Below are positions 41,301 to 49,376 of a stretch of 64,000 nt of DNA, in pieces. This DNA comes from DASUPK01 sp963782345 (GTDB lineage: Bacteria; Actinomycetota; Thermoleophilia; Solirubrobacterales; 70-9), in assembly GCA_963782345.1 (NCBI GenBank), contig CAWAJF010000004.1:62001-126000 (forward strand), in the 5' to 3' direction. Under the pieces are notes generated by a model. It was not told the DNA's origin. It ran no database searches and saw only the letters and a program-made list of their open reading frames with translations. The position numbers and the translations under genes are program-made. Each line of letters opens with the position of its first letter. Positions within the stretch are counted from its first letter, which is position 1.

Positions 41301-42236
41301 ACCGACACTCTTTCCGTGGCAGAGCCCGGCAGCGGCACCGCGAGCGTCGCGACCTCCCTCCTGCTGCCCGGCCTGGGCACCCCGATCAAGAACTACATGC
41401 GCGTGCACGATGCCGCCTCCGGCGCCCCGCTCCCCGGCTTCCCGGCGCAGGGTCAGGGGCTCGACTTCCTCGGCGCCCCGGTGATCGCCGACGTCAGCGG
41501 CGATGGCCAGCCCGACGTGATCCAGGGCGGCGACAGCTCGGCGCTCCACGCGTTCACCACCGGTGGCGCTCAGGCGAATGGCTTCCCGAAGTTCACCACG
41601 GGGTGGATCGTGTTCGGTCCCTCCGTCGGGGACTTCGAGGGCACGGGCCGCAACGACGTGGTCGCGGCCACGCGCGAGGGCTATCTGATGTCCTGGAGGA
41701 CGAACGGCACCGCTGACGCCAACAATGAGTGGTGGAGCTCACACCACGACGAGCGCAATACCGGCGAGTACGGCATCGACACCCGGCCACCGGGCATCCT
41801 GCGCGGCGCCTCGGTATCGGCCGATGGGTCCGAACTCGACTTCACGGCCCCGGGAGACGACTGGTACGCCGGGACGGCCGACCACTACGCCGCCGTCACA
41901 TCGGCTCATCCGATCACGCCGGAGAACTTCGGCGCGGCGACCCCGCTCGAGGGAGCACCGGCGCCCGGCACGGCGGGATCGGGCGAGTCGCTCACGGTGC
42001 CGGCGGGAGCCGAGCGCCACGTCGCCATTCGCGCGGTCGACGAGGCCGGCAACCTCGGCCCGGTCCACGACTTCGACCTCGGCCCAGGCTCGGGGGGCGA
42101 GCCCGGCGGGCCGGCCGGCGGCGGACGGGGAGGCCAGGCGGGCGCGCTCAAGAAGTGCACGAAGCGGCACCGCAAGCATCACAAGCACCGCAAGCACGCC
42201 CGCAAGAAGTGCAAGAAGCACAAGCGGAACCGCTAG
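38391..42236 (+). CDS. Large secreted subtilisin-like protein with FG-GAP/VCBS repeats
   Basis: 1281 residues from GTG at 38391. Signal peptide (RRRTAARAATLAVLVCLLSA...ALA) followed by a peptidase S8-like domain (about 50-460). His (YGHANNQ), the oxyanion Asn (ESSNDFD) and Ser (TSESTPTVGGV) positions can be aligned, but the usual catalytic Asp region reads VIAYVEGGINW, with Glu in place of Asp. At least five FG-GAP-type repeats follow, with calcium-loop text such as DLDGDGRLSVVAT, DMNGDGKLDIVQ and DVSGDGQPDVIQ. The protein ends with a Lys/His/Arg tail from KKCTKRHRKHHK onward. Probably a surface protein; proteolytic activity uncertain. Confidence 0.85.
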   Translation: MLGASGGNRRRTAARAATLAVLVCLLSATAALAAFPQDPPNDPAYAPAEGSPTDCLTKSADDQQHYLFSFMPQCTPAATDPENAAGMSVDRAWRDYTTGDPSTVIAYVEGGINWHNGDAQELRNRVYLNPRELPDPTNPDGQPGLNADDYAVYDGAATPDANGNGVVDPEDIIVRFSDGADGYRASGKSDGNGYVDDISGWDFYNDQNDPATLDSTYGHANNQMKQAAAQADNGIQGAGICPDCRLLPVKAGAEALDRSDDLAQAWLFAGDSGADVIVSTTADLGYSTFMSQAVDYLWNHGVVMVESSNDFDSTDHQGGMFHQHVLPGNGLVSNLHGLGLIPGVGGPLSNPLTATYRARSGYTSWGTHNMFSVATTGGTTSESTPTVGGVMALVLSYGKQAAAAHLIDAPLTNDEAIQVVRATSSDIAGNPNPPTGWAGKPGFDLQYGYGRPNVHKAMQAIHDGDIPPVAWFKSPDWYSLYDPTQTQTVPVTGHVDAPRSEPYTWKLEFAPGAEPTDGQFITASSGSGSGPTDGSLGSIDLSKVPQSFWDAAFRLSQDKTLETSERYTVTLRIQVTDSHGRVGEERRSIAVHHDPSLMDGFPVKIGPGGESQPVLADLQGRGQLDAIFGDADGNVHAVRPNGVELPGFPVHTNPTQVTVPHPGVDPGHEPILIGVAVGDLDGDGRLSVVATSTTGRVYAWDAKGQLRGGFPQTLDTGVQKPALPRPASPFTRQPVRGATASPMLADMNGDGKLDIVQVGWDGYIHVYDRAGNDLPGWPVKPVKPTAGNGLTVINDQKIDVPPALAQLDDDPEPELVVRSQYNETPGADLQVVGVTGSVTPPVSHLYAYNSDGTPVPGWPNSADALVMYYGSAQEFITEGANAPITADTNGDGKTEVEASAGIFSPSYLFSPDGSQAGVYGPVPDPTLGLLSGLANGTLDAGAITGILAGNLPADAPVNFTGTGAFGKVGPTDTLSVAEPGSGTASVATSLLLPGLGTPIKNYMRVHDAASGAPLPGFPAQGQGLDFLGAPVIADVSGDGQPDVIQGGDSSALHAFTTGGAQANGFPKFTTGWIVFGPSVGDFEGTGRNDVVAATREGYLMSWRTNGTADANNEWWSSHHDERNTGEYGIDTRPPGILRGASVSADGSELDFTAPGDDWYAGTADHYAAVTSAHPITPENFGAATPLEGAPAPGTAGSGESLTVPAGAERHVAIRAVDEAGNLGPVHDFDLGPGSGGEPGGPAGGGRGGQAGALKKCTKRHRKHHKHRKHARKKCKKHKRNR

Positions 42237-43267
42237 GCGAAGACCGCCTTCTCGACGGCGGCGAGGTCAGCCTTGCAGCCGGTCACCGCGGGCGCCTTGC
42301 CCAGCGCGGTGTCCGGGTCCTTCAGGCCGTGGCCGGTGAGGACACAGACGACGGTCTCCGGCTTCTCCATTCCGTCGGCCACAGGCAGCCCATGGGCCAG
42401 CAGGCCCGCAACCGAGGCGGCGGACGCGGGCTCGCAGAACACCCCCTCGCTCGAGGCGAGCCAGTGATAGGCCTCGAGGATCTGCTCGTCGCTGACCGCC
42501 GCGACGCGGCCGCGCGAGGCCGTGAAGGCGTTCATCGCCTCCTCCCAGCGCGCCGGGTTGCCGATCCGGATCGCTGACGCCACGGTCTCGGGGTTCTCGA
42601 TCGGGTGGCCCTCGACGAGGGGAGCGGCCCCTTCGGCCTGGAAGCCGTAGAGGATCGGCGACTCCCCGTACTCCTGGAAGCCCTTCCACCAGGAGGTGAC
42701 GTTCCCGGCGTTGCCCACCGGAATGGCGAGGGCCGCGGGCGCGTGGCCGAGCTCGTCGCAGGTCTCGAACGCGGCGGTCTTCTGACCCTCGATCCGGTAG
42801 GGGTTGACCGAGTTGACGAGCTCCACGGGATGCTTCTTCGCGATCTCCCGGACGATCTCGAGGGCCCGGTCGAAATTGCCCTCCAGCGCGATCACGCGGG
42901 CCCCGTGCATCAGCGCTTGAGCCAGCTTGCCGATCGCGATCTTCCCCTCGGGGACGATCACCGCCCCGCGCATCCCCGCTCGTGCGGCGTAGGCGGCGCA
43001 GCTGGCGGCCGTGTTGCCGGTGGAGGCGCAGATGATCGCCTCCGCCCCCGCTCCCTTCGCGCGCGAGACGGCCACCGTCATTCCGCGGTCCTTGAAGCTG
43101 CCCGTCGGGTTGGCGCCCTCGAACTTCAGGTACACGTCCGCCTCCACGCGCTCGGACAGGCGCGGGGAGTGGATCAGCGGCGTGGAGCCCTCGTTCAGCG
43201 TGACCACGGGGTCCCCTTCCTCGAGGGGCAGGTGCTCGCGGTAGCGCTCGATCAGGGGGGTCGGCAT
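42233..43267 (-). CDS. thrC: Threonine synthase
   Basis: 344 residues, PLP enzyme converting O-phosphohomoserine to threonine. The PLP lysine is in NPTGSFKDRGMTVAVSRA near residue 58, and the phosphate-binding Gly-rich loop is IPVGNAGNVTSWW. This is the short class lacking the N-terminal extension. It follows hom by 9 nt in a lysA-hom-thrC operon. Its TAG shares the palindrome CTAG with the convergent secreted-protein gene. Confidence 0.95.
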   Translation of the reverse strand: MPTPLIERYREHLPLEEGDPVVTLNEGSTPLIHSPRLSERVEADVYLKFEGANPTGSFKDRGMTVAVSRAKGAGAEAIICASTGNTAASCAAYAARAGMRGAVIVPEGKIAIGKLAQALMHGARVIALEGNFDRALEIVREIAKKHPVELVNSVNPYRIEGQKTAAFETCDELGHAPAALAIPVGNAGNVTSWWKGFQEYGESPILYGFQAEGAAPLVEGHPIENPETVASAIRIGNPARWEEAMNAFTASRGRVAAVSDEQILEAYHWLASSEGVFCEPASAASVAGLLAHGLPVADGMEKPETVVCVLTGHGLKDPDTALGKAPAVTGCKADLAAVEKAVFA

Positions 43268-43276
43268 CGGCGGCGC

Positions 43277-44503
43277 CTAGCCGAACTCTTCCTCGATCAC
43301 CCGGATCGAGCGGGGGGGCGAGCGCAGGAACCTGAGCTTGGCGATCCTCCGCAGCGCCGCGGCGAACCTCCTCTCGCTGACCGGATGCATGACCATGATC
43401 AGCTGCGCCTCCCCGCCGAGGCCCCGCTGGACCACGCTCCGCACCGACACCTCGTTGTCGCCGAGCACCTCCGCCACCTTGGCGAGCACGCCCGGCTCGT
43501 CATCCACCTCGAGGTGGAGGTAGAACGCCATCTCGACGTCCCTGGCGACCCTGAGCCTCGCGTTCTCCTCGAAGAGCGGCGAACCCCCGCCGATCACGGA
43601 GACGACGTCGCCGAGGATCGCCGCCGCCGTCTCGGGGCCGCCGGCGCCGGGCCCCGACATGGTGATCTCGGTGATCGCCGGGGACTCGACCATCACCGCG
43701 TTGAAGGGGCCTTCGATCGGCGCGAGCGGGTGTCCCGGATAGAGGAAGCAGGGGAAGACGCGCACGCTGATCTGGGCCTGATCCACCCGCTCGGCCACGC
43801 CGAGGAGCTTCAGCGAGAGGCCCAGCTCCTTCGCGTAGGCGATGTCATCGGGCTTGATCTGCTCGATCCCCTCGTAGGGGACGTCCTTCAGCCTCACGGG
43901 AGCCCCGAACGCGAGCCTGGCGAGAATCGCCATCTTGGCGGCGGCGTCCGCGCCACCGACGTCATCCGTCGGGTCGGCCTCGGCGTAGCCGAGGTCCTGG
44001 GCCTGACTCAGCGCCTCCTCGTAGGAGAGACCGCGGCGGGTCATCTCGCTGAGGATGTAGTTGGTCGTCCCGTTGACGATTCCGAAGACCTTCTCGATCG
44101 GGATCGCGCCGAGGCTCTCCTGGACCACGCGGATCACCGGAATCGCGCCCGCGACCGCCGCCTCGAAGCGGAGCTGTGCGCCACCCGCCCGCGCCGCCGC
44201 CACCAGCTCCTCCCCGTGCTGGGCCAGCAGCTGCTTGTTCGCGGTGACCACGTGCTTTCCCTCGCGCAGCGCGCGCGTGACGTAATCGAGCGCCGGATCG
44301 GTGCCGCCGATCAGCTCGACGACGATGTCGCTGCGCGCCAGGATGCGGTCGTAGCTGCCCCTCTTCCGGCTCAGCACGCCGCTCACCCTCGGCCGGCGGC
44401 CCGAGACCTCCTCGACCATGTCCGCGCGCTCGTTGAGGAGACGGCGGAAAGCGCCGCCCACCGTCCCGCTGCCGAGGATCCCGACGTTCACGATCTCGGT
44501 CAT
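43277..44503 (-). CDS. hom: Homoserine dehydrogenase
   Basis: 408 residues. N-terminal NAD(P) Rossmann motif VGILGSGTVGGAFRRLL, catalytic domain with NGTTNYILSEMTRRGLSYEEAL and DVGGADAAAKMAILARLAFG, and a C-terminal ACT domain (about 330-400, YLHLEVDDEPGVLAKVAEVL) for feedback control by threonine. It overlaps lysA by 4 nt upstream, linking aspartate-family branches to lysine and threonine. Confidence 0.95.
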   Translation of the reverse strand: MTEIVNVGILGSGTVGGAFRRLLNERADMVEEVSGRRPRVSGVLSRKRGSYDRILARSDIVVELIGGTDPALDYVTRALREGKHVVTANKQLLAQHGEELVAAARAGGAQLRFEAAVAGAIPVIRVVQESLGAIPIEKVFGIVNGTTNYILSEMTRRGLSYEEALSQAQDLGYAEADPTDDVGGADAAAKMAILARLAFGAPVRLKDVPYEGIEQIKPDDIAYAKELGLSLKLLGVAERVDQAQISVRVFPCFLYPGHPLAPIEGPFNAVMVESPAITEITMSGPGAGGPETAAAILGDVVSVIGGGSPLFEENARLRVARDVEMAFYLHLEVDDEPGVLAKVAEVLGDNEVSVRSVVQRGLGGEAQLIMVMHPVSERRFAAALRRIAKLRFLRSPPRSIRVIEEEFG

Positions 44504-45825
44504 CGCTCGTCCCTGGCCAGCAGGTCGTCCCAGGTCTCGCGACGGACGACGACCCTGGCGCCGCCGTCGCGGCAGAAGATCACCGGCGGCCTCGGCACGC
44601 CGTTGTAGTTGTTGGCCATCGCGTGACCGTACGCGCCGGTCGCCGGCGTCACCAGGACGTCGCCGACGCGGGGCATCGCCAACTCCGTATCGCGGACGAG
44701 GACGTCGCCCGACTCGCAGTGCATCCCGGCGATCGTCGCCAGCGTCTCCGGGACGGCAGCGGCCCGGTCGGCGATCACCGCCTCGTAACGGGAGCCGTAC
44801 AGCATCGGGCGCAGGTTGTCGGACATGCCTCCGTCCACGGCGACATAGGTCCGCACCCCCGGGATCTCCTTCACCGTGCCGACCCGATAGGCCGTCACGC
44901 CCGCGTTGCCGACCAGCGAGCGGCCCGGCTCGACCAGGATCCGCGGGACGGGATCGAATACCCGCTGGACGCCCCGGACCTTCACCTCCACGTAGTCATC
45001 GATCGAAGGCGGCTCGTCGGTGTCCAGGTAGGCGATGCCGAGGCCGCCACCGACGTTGAGCAGCTCGGGCTGCAGGTCGACCGAGTCGCAGAACTCGGCG
45101 ATCACCTCGATCGCCTTCACGTAGGGCTCGAGCTCGAAGATCTGCGAGCCGATGTGCGCGTGCAGCCCGACCAGCTCGAGGTTCCCGGACTGGCGGACAC
45201 GTTCGACCGCTCGCTCCGCGAGCCGGTCCGCGAGCCCGAAGCCGAACTTCGAGTCCAGCTGGCCGGTCTGGACGTAGTCGTGAGTGGTCGGCTTGATCCC
45301 CGGCGTCACCCGGATCAGCACCTTCTGCGGGCGGTCCAGGAGCCGATCGGCGAGCTCGATCTCGTCAAGTGAGTCGAGGATCAGGTGGCCCACGCCGACC
45401 TCGAACGCGTAGCGAAGCTCACGCTCGGTCTTGTTGTTGCCGTGCATGTGGATCCTGCCCGGATCGAACCCCGCCGCGAGGGCCATGTGGAGCTCGCCAC
45501 CGGAGGCGACGTCCACCGAGAGACCGGCACCCCGCATCAGCCGGTAGGCCGCCGTGCACGGAAGGGACTTGCTGGCGTAGATCACCTCGAAGGCGTCCGT
45601 GCGCTCCGCGAAGGCGCGCGTGTAGTCCTCCGCTCGGCGGCGGATGTCGTCCTCGGCGTAGATGTAGGCGGGCGTGCCGAACCGCTCGGCCAGCTCGACC
45701 ACGTCGCAGCCCGCGATCTCGAGGTGCCCTCGCCCGTTCACGCGCGATCCCGCCGGGTAGACGGGCGAGGCGGCGATCGGGTCAGCGGCCACCGCGGACC
45801 CTGAGCTGTCGGCTTCCACGTTCAT
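44500..45825 (-). CDS. lysA: Diaminopimelate decarboxylase
   Basis: 441 residues. Alanine-racemase-fold PLP enzyme making lysine from meso-diaminopimelate. The PLP lysine is in EVIYASKSLPCTAAYRLM, the phosphate loop is LNVGGGLGIAYL, and the active-site Cys region reads GMHCESGDVL. Start ATG at 45825; the divergent hydrolase gene begins only about 30 nt away, so promoters overlap. First gene of the lysA-hom-thrC operon. Confidence 0.94.
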   Translation of the reverse strand: MNVEADSSGSAVAADPIAASPVYPAGSRVNGRGHLEIAGCDVVELAERFGTPAYIYAEDDIRRRAEDYTRAFAERTDAFEVIYASKSLPCTAAYRLMRGAGLSVDVASGGELHMALAAGFDPGRIHMHGNNKTERELRYAFEVGVGHLILDSLDEIELADRLLDRPQKVLIRVTPGIKPTTHDYVQTGQLDSKFGFGLADRLAERAVERVRQSGNLELVGLHAHIGSQIFELEPYVKAIEVIAEFCDSVDLQPELLNVGGGLGIAYLDTDEPPSIDDYVEVKVRGVQRVFDPVPRILVEPGRSLVGNAGVTAYRVGTVKEIPGVRTYVAVDGGMSDNLRPMLYGSRYEAVIADRAAAVPETLATIAGMHCESGDVLVRDTELAMPRVGDVLVTPATGAYGHAMANNYNGVPRPPVIFCRDGGARVVVRRETWDDLLARDER

Positions 45826-45856
45826 GGGAGAGGCAATTCTGACGACAACCAGCAGA

Positions 45857-46624
45857 ATGACCGCAATGGAGCGCTCGACGCCCCGGCGCCCGGACCGGGA
45901 AGGCCATCACAACGGGCTCGCCTACGCACTCTGGCTACCGCGGAGTCAACGGCCGCCACAAACAGCGGGGCCGGATCAACCGTATCCCGGGATCGTCGTC
46001 GTCCACGGCGCGGGCTCCCGCAAGGAGAATCACGCCGATTTCGCGCGCCTGGCGACGGCGAGCGGCTGGGCGGCCCTGACCTTCGACCTGCCCGGCCACG
46101 GGGAGTCCGGCCACGAGATGTCGGGCGCCGCGGTTGACGCAGTGATCTCGATGGTCCACCTGCTGGAGGTCCAGGAGGGCGTCGATGCGGGGCGGGTCGC
46201 TGTGCGCGGATCCAGCCTGGGCGGCTTCCTGGCGCTCTGCGCGGCCGCGGCCGCTCCGGAGATCGCCGGGGTGATCGCGATCTGCCCCGCGAGTGAGGAG
46301 CACCTCGCAAGCGGCGTGCGCCGGGGGCGTTTCGAGATGCGGGTCGGGAGCCCCGTCGACCTGGAGGCCTGGCTCCTCGCCCAAGACGTCGGCGCGGCGG
46401 TTGAGCGGATCGCCGGGCGGCCGGTGATCCTGATGCACGCCGAGGGCGACACCCAGATTCCCAGCGATCACTCGGAGGAGCTCTACGAGCGGGCCGGCGA
46501 GCCGCGGAAGCTCGTCATCGACGCGGGGGGAGCACACACGAGCGTTCAGCACGACGCGGAGCTCCAGGGGACCGCCCTGCGCTGGCTCGAGCGCGAGCTC
46601 GAACCCGTCCGGCGTCCTCAGTGA
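45857..46624 (+). CDS. Alpha/beta hydrolase (dienelactone-hydrolase-like)
   Basis: 255 residues from ATG at 45857; ATG at 45866 or 45824 are alternatives. Nucleophile elbow GSSLGGF, acid in HAEGDTQIP, and catalytic His in DAGGAHTSVQ. The oxyanion strand is IVVVHGAGSRKENHADFARL. The N-terminal segment RPPQTAGPDQP is encoded by a dispersed hairpin repeat, which looks like an insertion between two beta strands. Substrate unknown. Confidence 0.87.
   Translation: MTAMERSTPRRPDREGHHNGLAYALWLPRSQRPPQTAGPDQPYPGIVVVHGAGSRKENHADFARLATASGWAALTFDLPGHGESGHEMSGAAVDAVISMVHLLEVQEGVDAGRVAVRGSSLGGFLALCAAAAAPEIAGVIAICPASEEHLASGVRRGRFEMRVGSPVDLEAWLLAQDVGAAVERIAGRPVILMHAEGDTQIPSDHSEELYERAGEPRKLVIDAGGAHTSVQHDAELQGTALRWLERELEPVRRPQ
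45948..45980 (+). repeat. Dispersed hairpin repeat B, copy 1 (inside a hydrolase gene)
   Basis: 33 bp, 30/33 identical to 63797-63829. The CGGCCGC arm pairs imperfectly with GCGGGGCCG around CACAAACA. It is translated as a Pro/Gln-rich segment near the N-terminus of the alpha/beta hydrolase. Confidence 0.75.
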
Positions 46625-47259
46625 TTGTCGGCCAGGCCCTGGAGTTCGTTGTTCACGGTGCGGCCGACCCCGCCGAGAACCGCGCCCACACCGGGGCCGC
46701 TGCTCCCTCCGAGCGTGTCGCCGAGGCTCTCGGTGTTGCTCTCGACCGTGTTGCCGACGCTGGAGACCGCCTCGCTGACGACGTTACGCGGCTGGGCGGG
46801 GGTCGAAGGCGGCTGCTGAGGAGCCTGCTGCGCTCCGCCGCCCGAACGGGCGGGCTGCCCTCCGCCGCCCGAACCGCCGGGCTGTCCTCCAGAGGGAGGA
46901 CCGGGAGATCGGTCGCTGCCTCCGGAGGTCAGGCCGTCCCCGCCCCCGGTGGATCCGCCACGCACGACGTCGCTCCGGCCGGATGATGCGGATCCACGGC
47001 CGCCGCCGGGGACCCTGGCCGGGGTGCCGTCCGATGCCGTTCCCGAGCGCTGAGCGACCGGCGGCTTCGCGGCGTCATCCAGGGCCACGTCCCGGGAGCC
47101 GCCCCCGAACAGGCCGCCCGCATGGGGCCAGATCTTGAATGTGAGGACGCCGACCAGGATCACGAAGATGACGAAGGCACTCGCCATCAATGCGCCGCCG
47201 GCCCCGATGCCGGCCACATGGGTCGTCCAACTGCGCGCCTTCGCCCTGAAGACCGGCAT
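46618..47259 (-). CDS. Membrane-anchored Gly/Ser-rich protein (paralog 1)
   Basis: 213 residues. One N-terminal span (GAGGALMASAFVIFVILVGVLT) followed by FKIWPHAGG, then a long Gly/Ser/Pro/Gln-rich exterior segment and a C-terminal helix-like region (VVSEAVSSVGNTVESNTESL). The span and the WPxG that follows match the product of 47270-48043, so these are tandem paralogs. The stop overlaps the convergent hydrolase stop. Function unknown; the neighbouring M23 peptidase hints at the cell envelope. Confidence 0.65.
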   Translation of the reverse strand: MPVFRAKARSWTTHVAGIGAGGALMASAFVIFVILVGVLTFKIWPHAGGLFGGGSRDVALDDAAKPPVAQRSGTASDGTPARVPGGGRGSASSGRSDVVRGGSTGGGDGLTSGGSDRSPGPPSGGQPGGSGGGGQPARSGGGAQQAPQQPPSTPAQPRNVVSEAVSSVGNTVESNTESLGDTLGGSSGPGVGAVLGGVGRTVNNELQGLADNH

Positions 47260-47269
47260 CGCGGGTGGT

Positions 47270-48043
47270 TTACCAGTGCCTGTGACTCGGAGGCGCGTGA
47301 CCCCTGCCGTGGGCGGTGGAGGCGTCGGAGCTGGACGGCGACGTCGTGTCCGGGCTGGACGGCAAGGTCGGCTTCGAGAACGGGCCCTTGCCGGTGACCA
47401 CCGCGTCGGAGGTACTGCCGTGCTGCTTGCCGTTCGTTCCGGTCGAGACGTTCTGGTGCGGAGTGTCGGGACGCGCGGGATGAACGGGATGCGCGGGATC
47501 CTTGCTCGCGGTTTCGGGCGGGCTCGTTTGCGATCCGCCGCTGTCGCCGGTGCTGCCGGTGCTGCCGGTGCTGCCGGTGTCGCCGGTGACGACCGGGGAG
47601 GGCGGCGGCGTCGTCGTGCTCTGCGGACCCGTCACCCCGGACTTGGGACGGCTGCCCTTGGGATTGCCACCGTTACCTCCGGCCTGAGCGTGGCCTCGTC
47701 CGCCCGCCCCGGATCCGGTTCCGGTGCCCGATCCGGATCCAACCGCCGTCGATGCGAGCTGCCCGGCGGCGGCGCTCAGGGGTGCGGCCCCGCGAGTCTG
47801 CGCGCCGCCTGGAGTCGGATTGCTGAGCTCGACGTTGCCGTCGACGGAGACCTCACGGCCGGACGGCCACACGTTGAAGGAGACGAGCCCGACCAGGGTC
47901 ACGAAGACGATGGCGGCGCTCGCCAGGAGAGCTCCCGAGGCGCCCACGCCGACGATGAAGCTCTCTGGGGTCCTATTGGTTGATGTCCTGGACGCCGCGT
48001 GAGTCTCCCCCTCTCGCACGGCGCGCCAATCGCGCGCACTCAC
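47270..48043 (-). CDS. Membrane-anchored Gly/Ser/Thr-rich protein (paralog 2)
   Basis: 257 residues. Cytoplasmic N-terminus of about 30 residues, one span (GASGALLASAAIVFVTLVGLVS) and FNVWPSGRE. A disordered exterior tail follows, including a 9-bp tandem repeat that encodes GSTGSTGSTG (about 47545-47585). It ends HGRGHAPPSHRHW. It precedes its paralog by 10 nt in the same direction, so the two are probably cotranscribed. Function unknown. Confidence 0.65.
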   Translation of the reverse strand: MSARDWRAVREGETHAASRTSTNRTPESFIVGVGASGALLASAAIVFVTLVGLVSFNVWPSGREVSVDGNVELSNPTPGGAQTRGAAPLSAAAGQLASTAVGSGSGTGTGSGAGGRGHAQAGGNGGNPKGSRPKSGVTGPQSTTTPPPSPVVTGDTGSTGSTGSTGDSGGSQTSPPETASKDPAHPVHPARPDTPHQNVSTGTNGKQHGSTSDAVVTGKGPFSKPTLPSSPDTTSPSSSDASTAHGRGHAPPSHRHW

Positions 48044-48172
48044 ATTGGGTTCATCGTCCCTGATTCGCAGGGCCTTGAAAACCCCAATTCCGGGGTAGCC
48101 GTTTGTCCTATTAAGGAGGCGCGGCGTCTACCGAAAACAGAGGTACGCCGTGGCGGCTTCGGTTCCGAGGAT

Positions 48173-49315
48173 CTACAGGTAACCGAGCGGATCGGTTGTC
48201 TGGCCGTTGATGCGCACCTCGAAGTGCACGTGCGGGCCGAAGCAGTACCCGGTGCAGTCGCTCAGCCCGATGATCTGGCCCTGCGCGACCTGCTGGCCGG
48301 CGGAGACGAGGAATCGCTCCTGATGGCCGTAGCAGGTGGAGAGCCCGCCGCCATGATCGATGCAGGTGTAGTTCCCGTAGCCGCCCTCGGGGCCCGCAAT
48401 GGTGACCGTGCCTGCCGCCGCGGCCCGAATCGACGTTCCGGTGGGCACGCCGATGTCGACGCCGGGATGGAACTCGTAGCCGTTGCCGATGTTGCGCGGG
48501 CCGTAGCCGGACGTGATCGGCCCGTTCACCGGCCAGATCAGTCCGTGGCCTCCGGCGCGGATCGGACCCGCGGGCAGGGCCCCTGTTCCGGCCCCCAGCT
48601 GCTCTGCGATCTTCTGTGAGATGTCGTTGAGGTCGCCCTCCAGGGCGCCCTGCTGCTTGCGGACCTGCTGGAGCGTGGCGTGCTGCTTCCGCCGCGCGGT
48701 GGCGAGCTCGGTCGTCCGTTGTTTCAGGCTCGTTCTGGTCACGTCGAGCTCGTGCTTGCGAGCCGCGATCTCGTCCCGGTCCGCCCTGACCGTGTTGACG
48801 GTGACCTGCATCTCGTTGCGGAGCTCGCGCACGCGGGAGACGATGTCGTTGTCCTGATGCTGGAGGGTCTGGATGTACTCGGTGCGCGCCAGGAGGTCGT
48901 CGAAGCCGTGCGCCTGCAGGAGGACGGTGATCAGGTCCGGCTCGTTCGTCTCGTAGATCGCAACGAGGCGCTGCTCGAGGACCTGGATCGCCTCGCGGAG
49001 TCGCCGCTTCAGCGAATCGAGCCGAGCGCGGGCGTTGTCCAGCTCCGTCTGTTTCCGCTGCAGCTCGGCGGCGACCGCCGCCTCGCGGTTTCGCAGGGTG
49101 GCCACCTGCGTGGTGAGCCGCCGGAGCGCCGCCGACTCGTGGCTGATCCGCCCGGTGAGCACACCGGCGTGAGCCCGGACGTGCGAGAGCTTGTTCTGAG
49201 TTGAGTTGAGCTTCTGCTGGAGGTCCTGGCCCGAGGCGCTGCCAGCCCACAACGCGAAGGCGCAGACAGCCACGGCACCGCTGAGCGCCAGCATCGCCCG
49301 CTTGGATCCCGTCAT
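48173..49315 (-). CDS. Secreted M23 (LytM) endopeptidase with coiled coil
   Basis: 380 residues from ATG at 49315; upstream ATGs lack a sensible signal peptide. Signal peptide (RAMLALSGAVAVCAFALWAG...ASG) is followed by a long coiled coil (about 30-220, LQQKLNSTQNKLSHVRAH onward), then the LytM domain. The zinc ligands are complete: HPGVDIG, and HxH in GPHVHFEVRI, with YGHQ between. It should cleave peptidoglycan cross-links, like EnvC/NlpD-type or actinobacterial cell-separation enzymes, but unlike EnvC it keeps catalytic residues. Confidence 0.9.
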   Translation of the reverse strand: MTGSKRAMLALSGAVAVCAFALWAGSASGQDLQQKLNSTQNKLSHVRAHAGVLTGRISHESAALRRLTTQVATLRNREAAVAAELQRKQTELDNARARLDSLKRRLREAIQVLEQRLVAIYETNEPDLITVLLQAHGFDDLLARTEYIQTLQHQDNDIVSRVRELRNEMQVTVNTVRADRDEIAARKHELDVTRTSLKQRTTELATARRKQHATLQQVRKQQGALEGDLNDISQKIAEQLGAGTGALPAGPIRAGGHGLIWPVNGPITSGYGPRNIGNGYEFHPGVDIGVPTGTSIRAAAAGTVTIAGPEGGYGNYTCIDHGGGLSTCYGHQERFLVSAGQQVAQGQIIGLSDCTGYCFGPHVHFEVRINGQTTDPLGYL

Positions 49316-49376
49316 CTGAGCGTCAAGGGTGACCGCCCGCGGCATCGCTGCTGAAAAGCCGGTTGCAGATGCGTGG

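Noticed and set aside
42605..44608. 667-codon open frame antisense to hom and thrC
   Set aside because: Same GC-bias artefact; the opposite strand has clear homoserine dehydrogenase motifs.
48044..48172. Possible riboswitch or leader between the M23 gene and the Gly-rich paralogs
   Set aside because: I find a short GGGG/CCCC complementarity but no recognisable riboswitch core; too weak to report.
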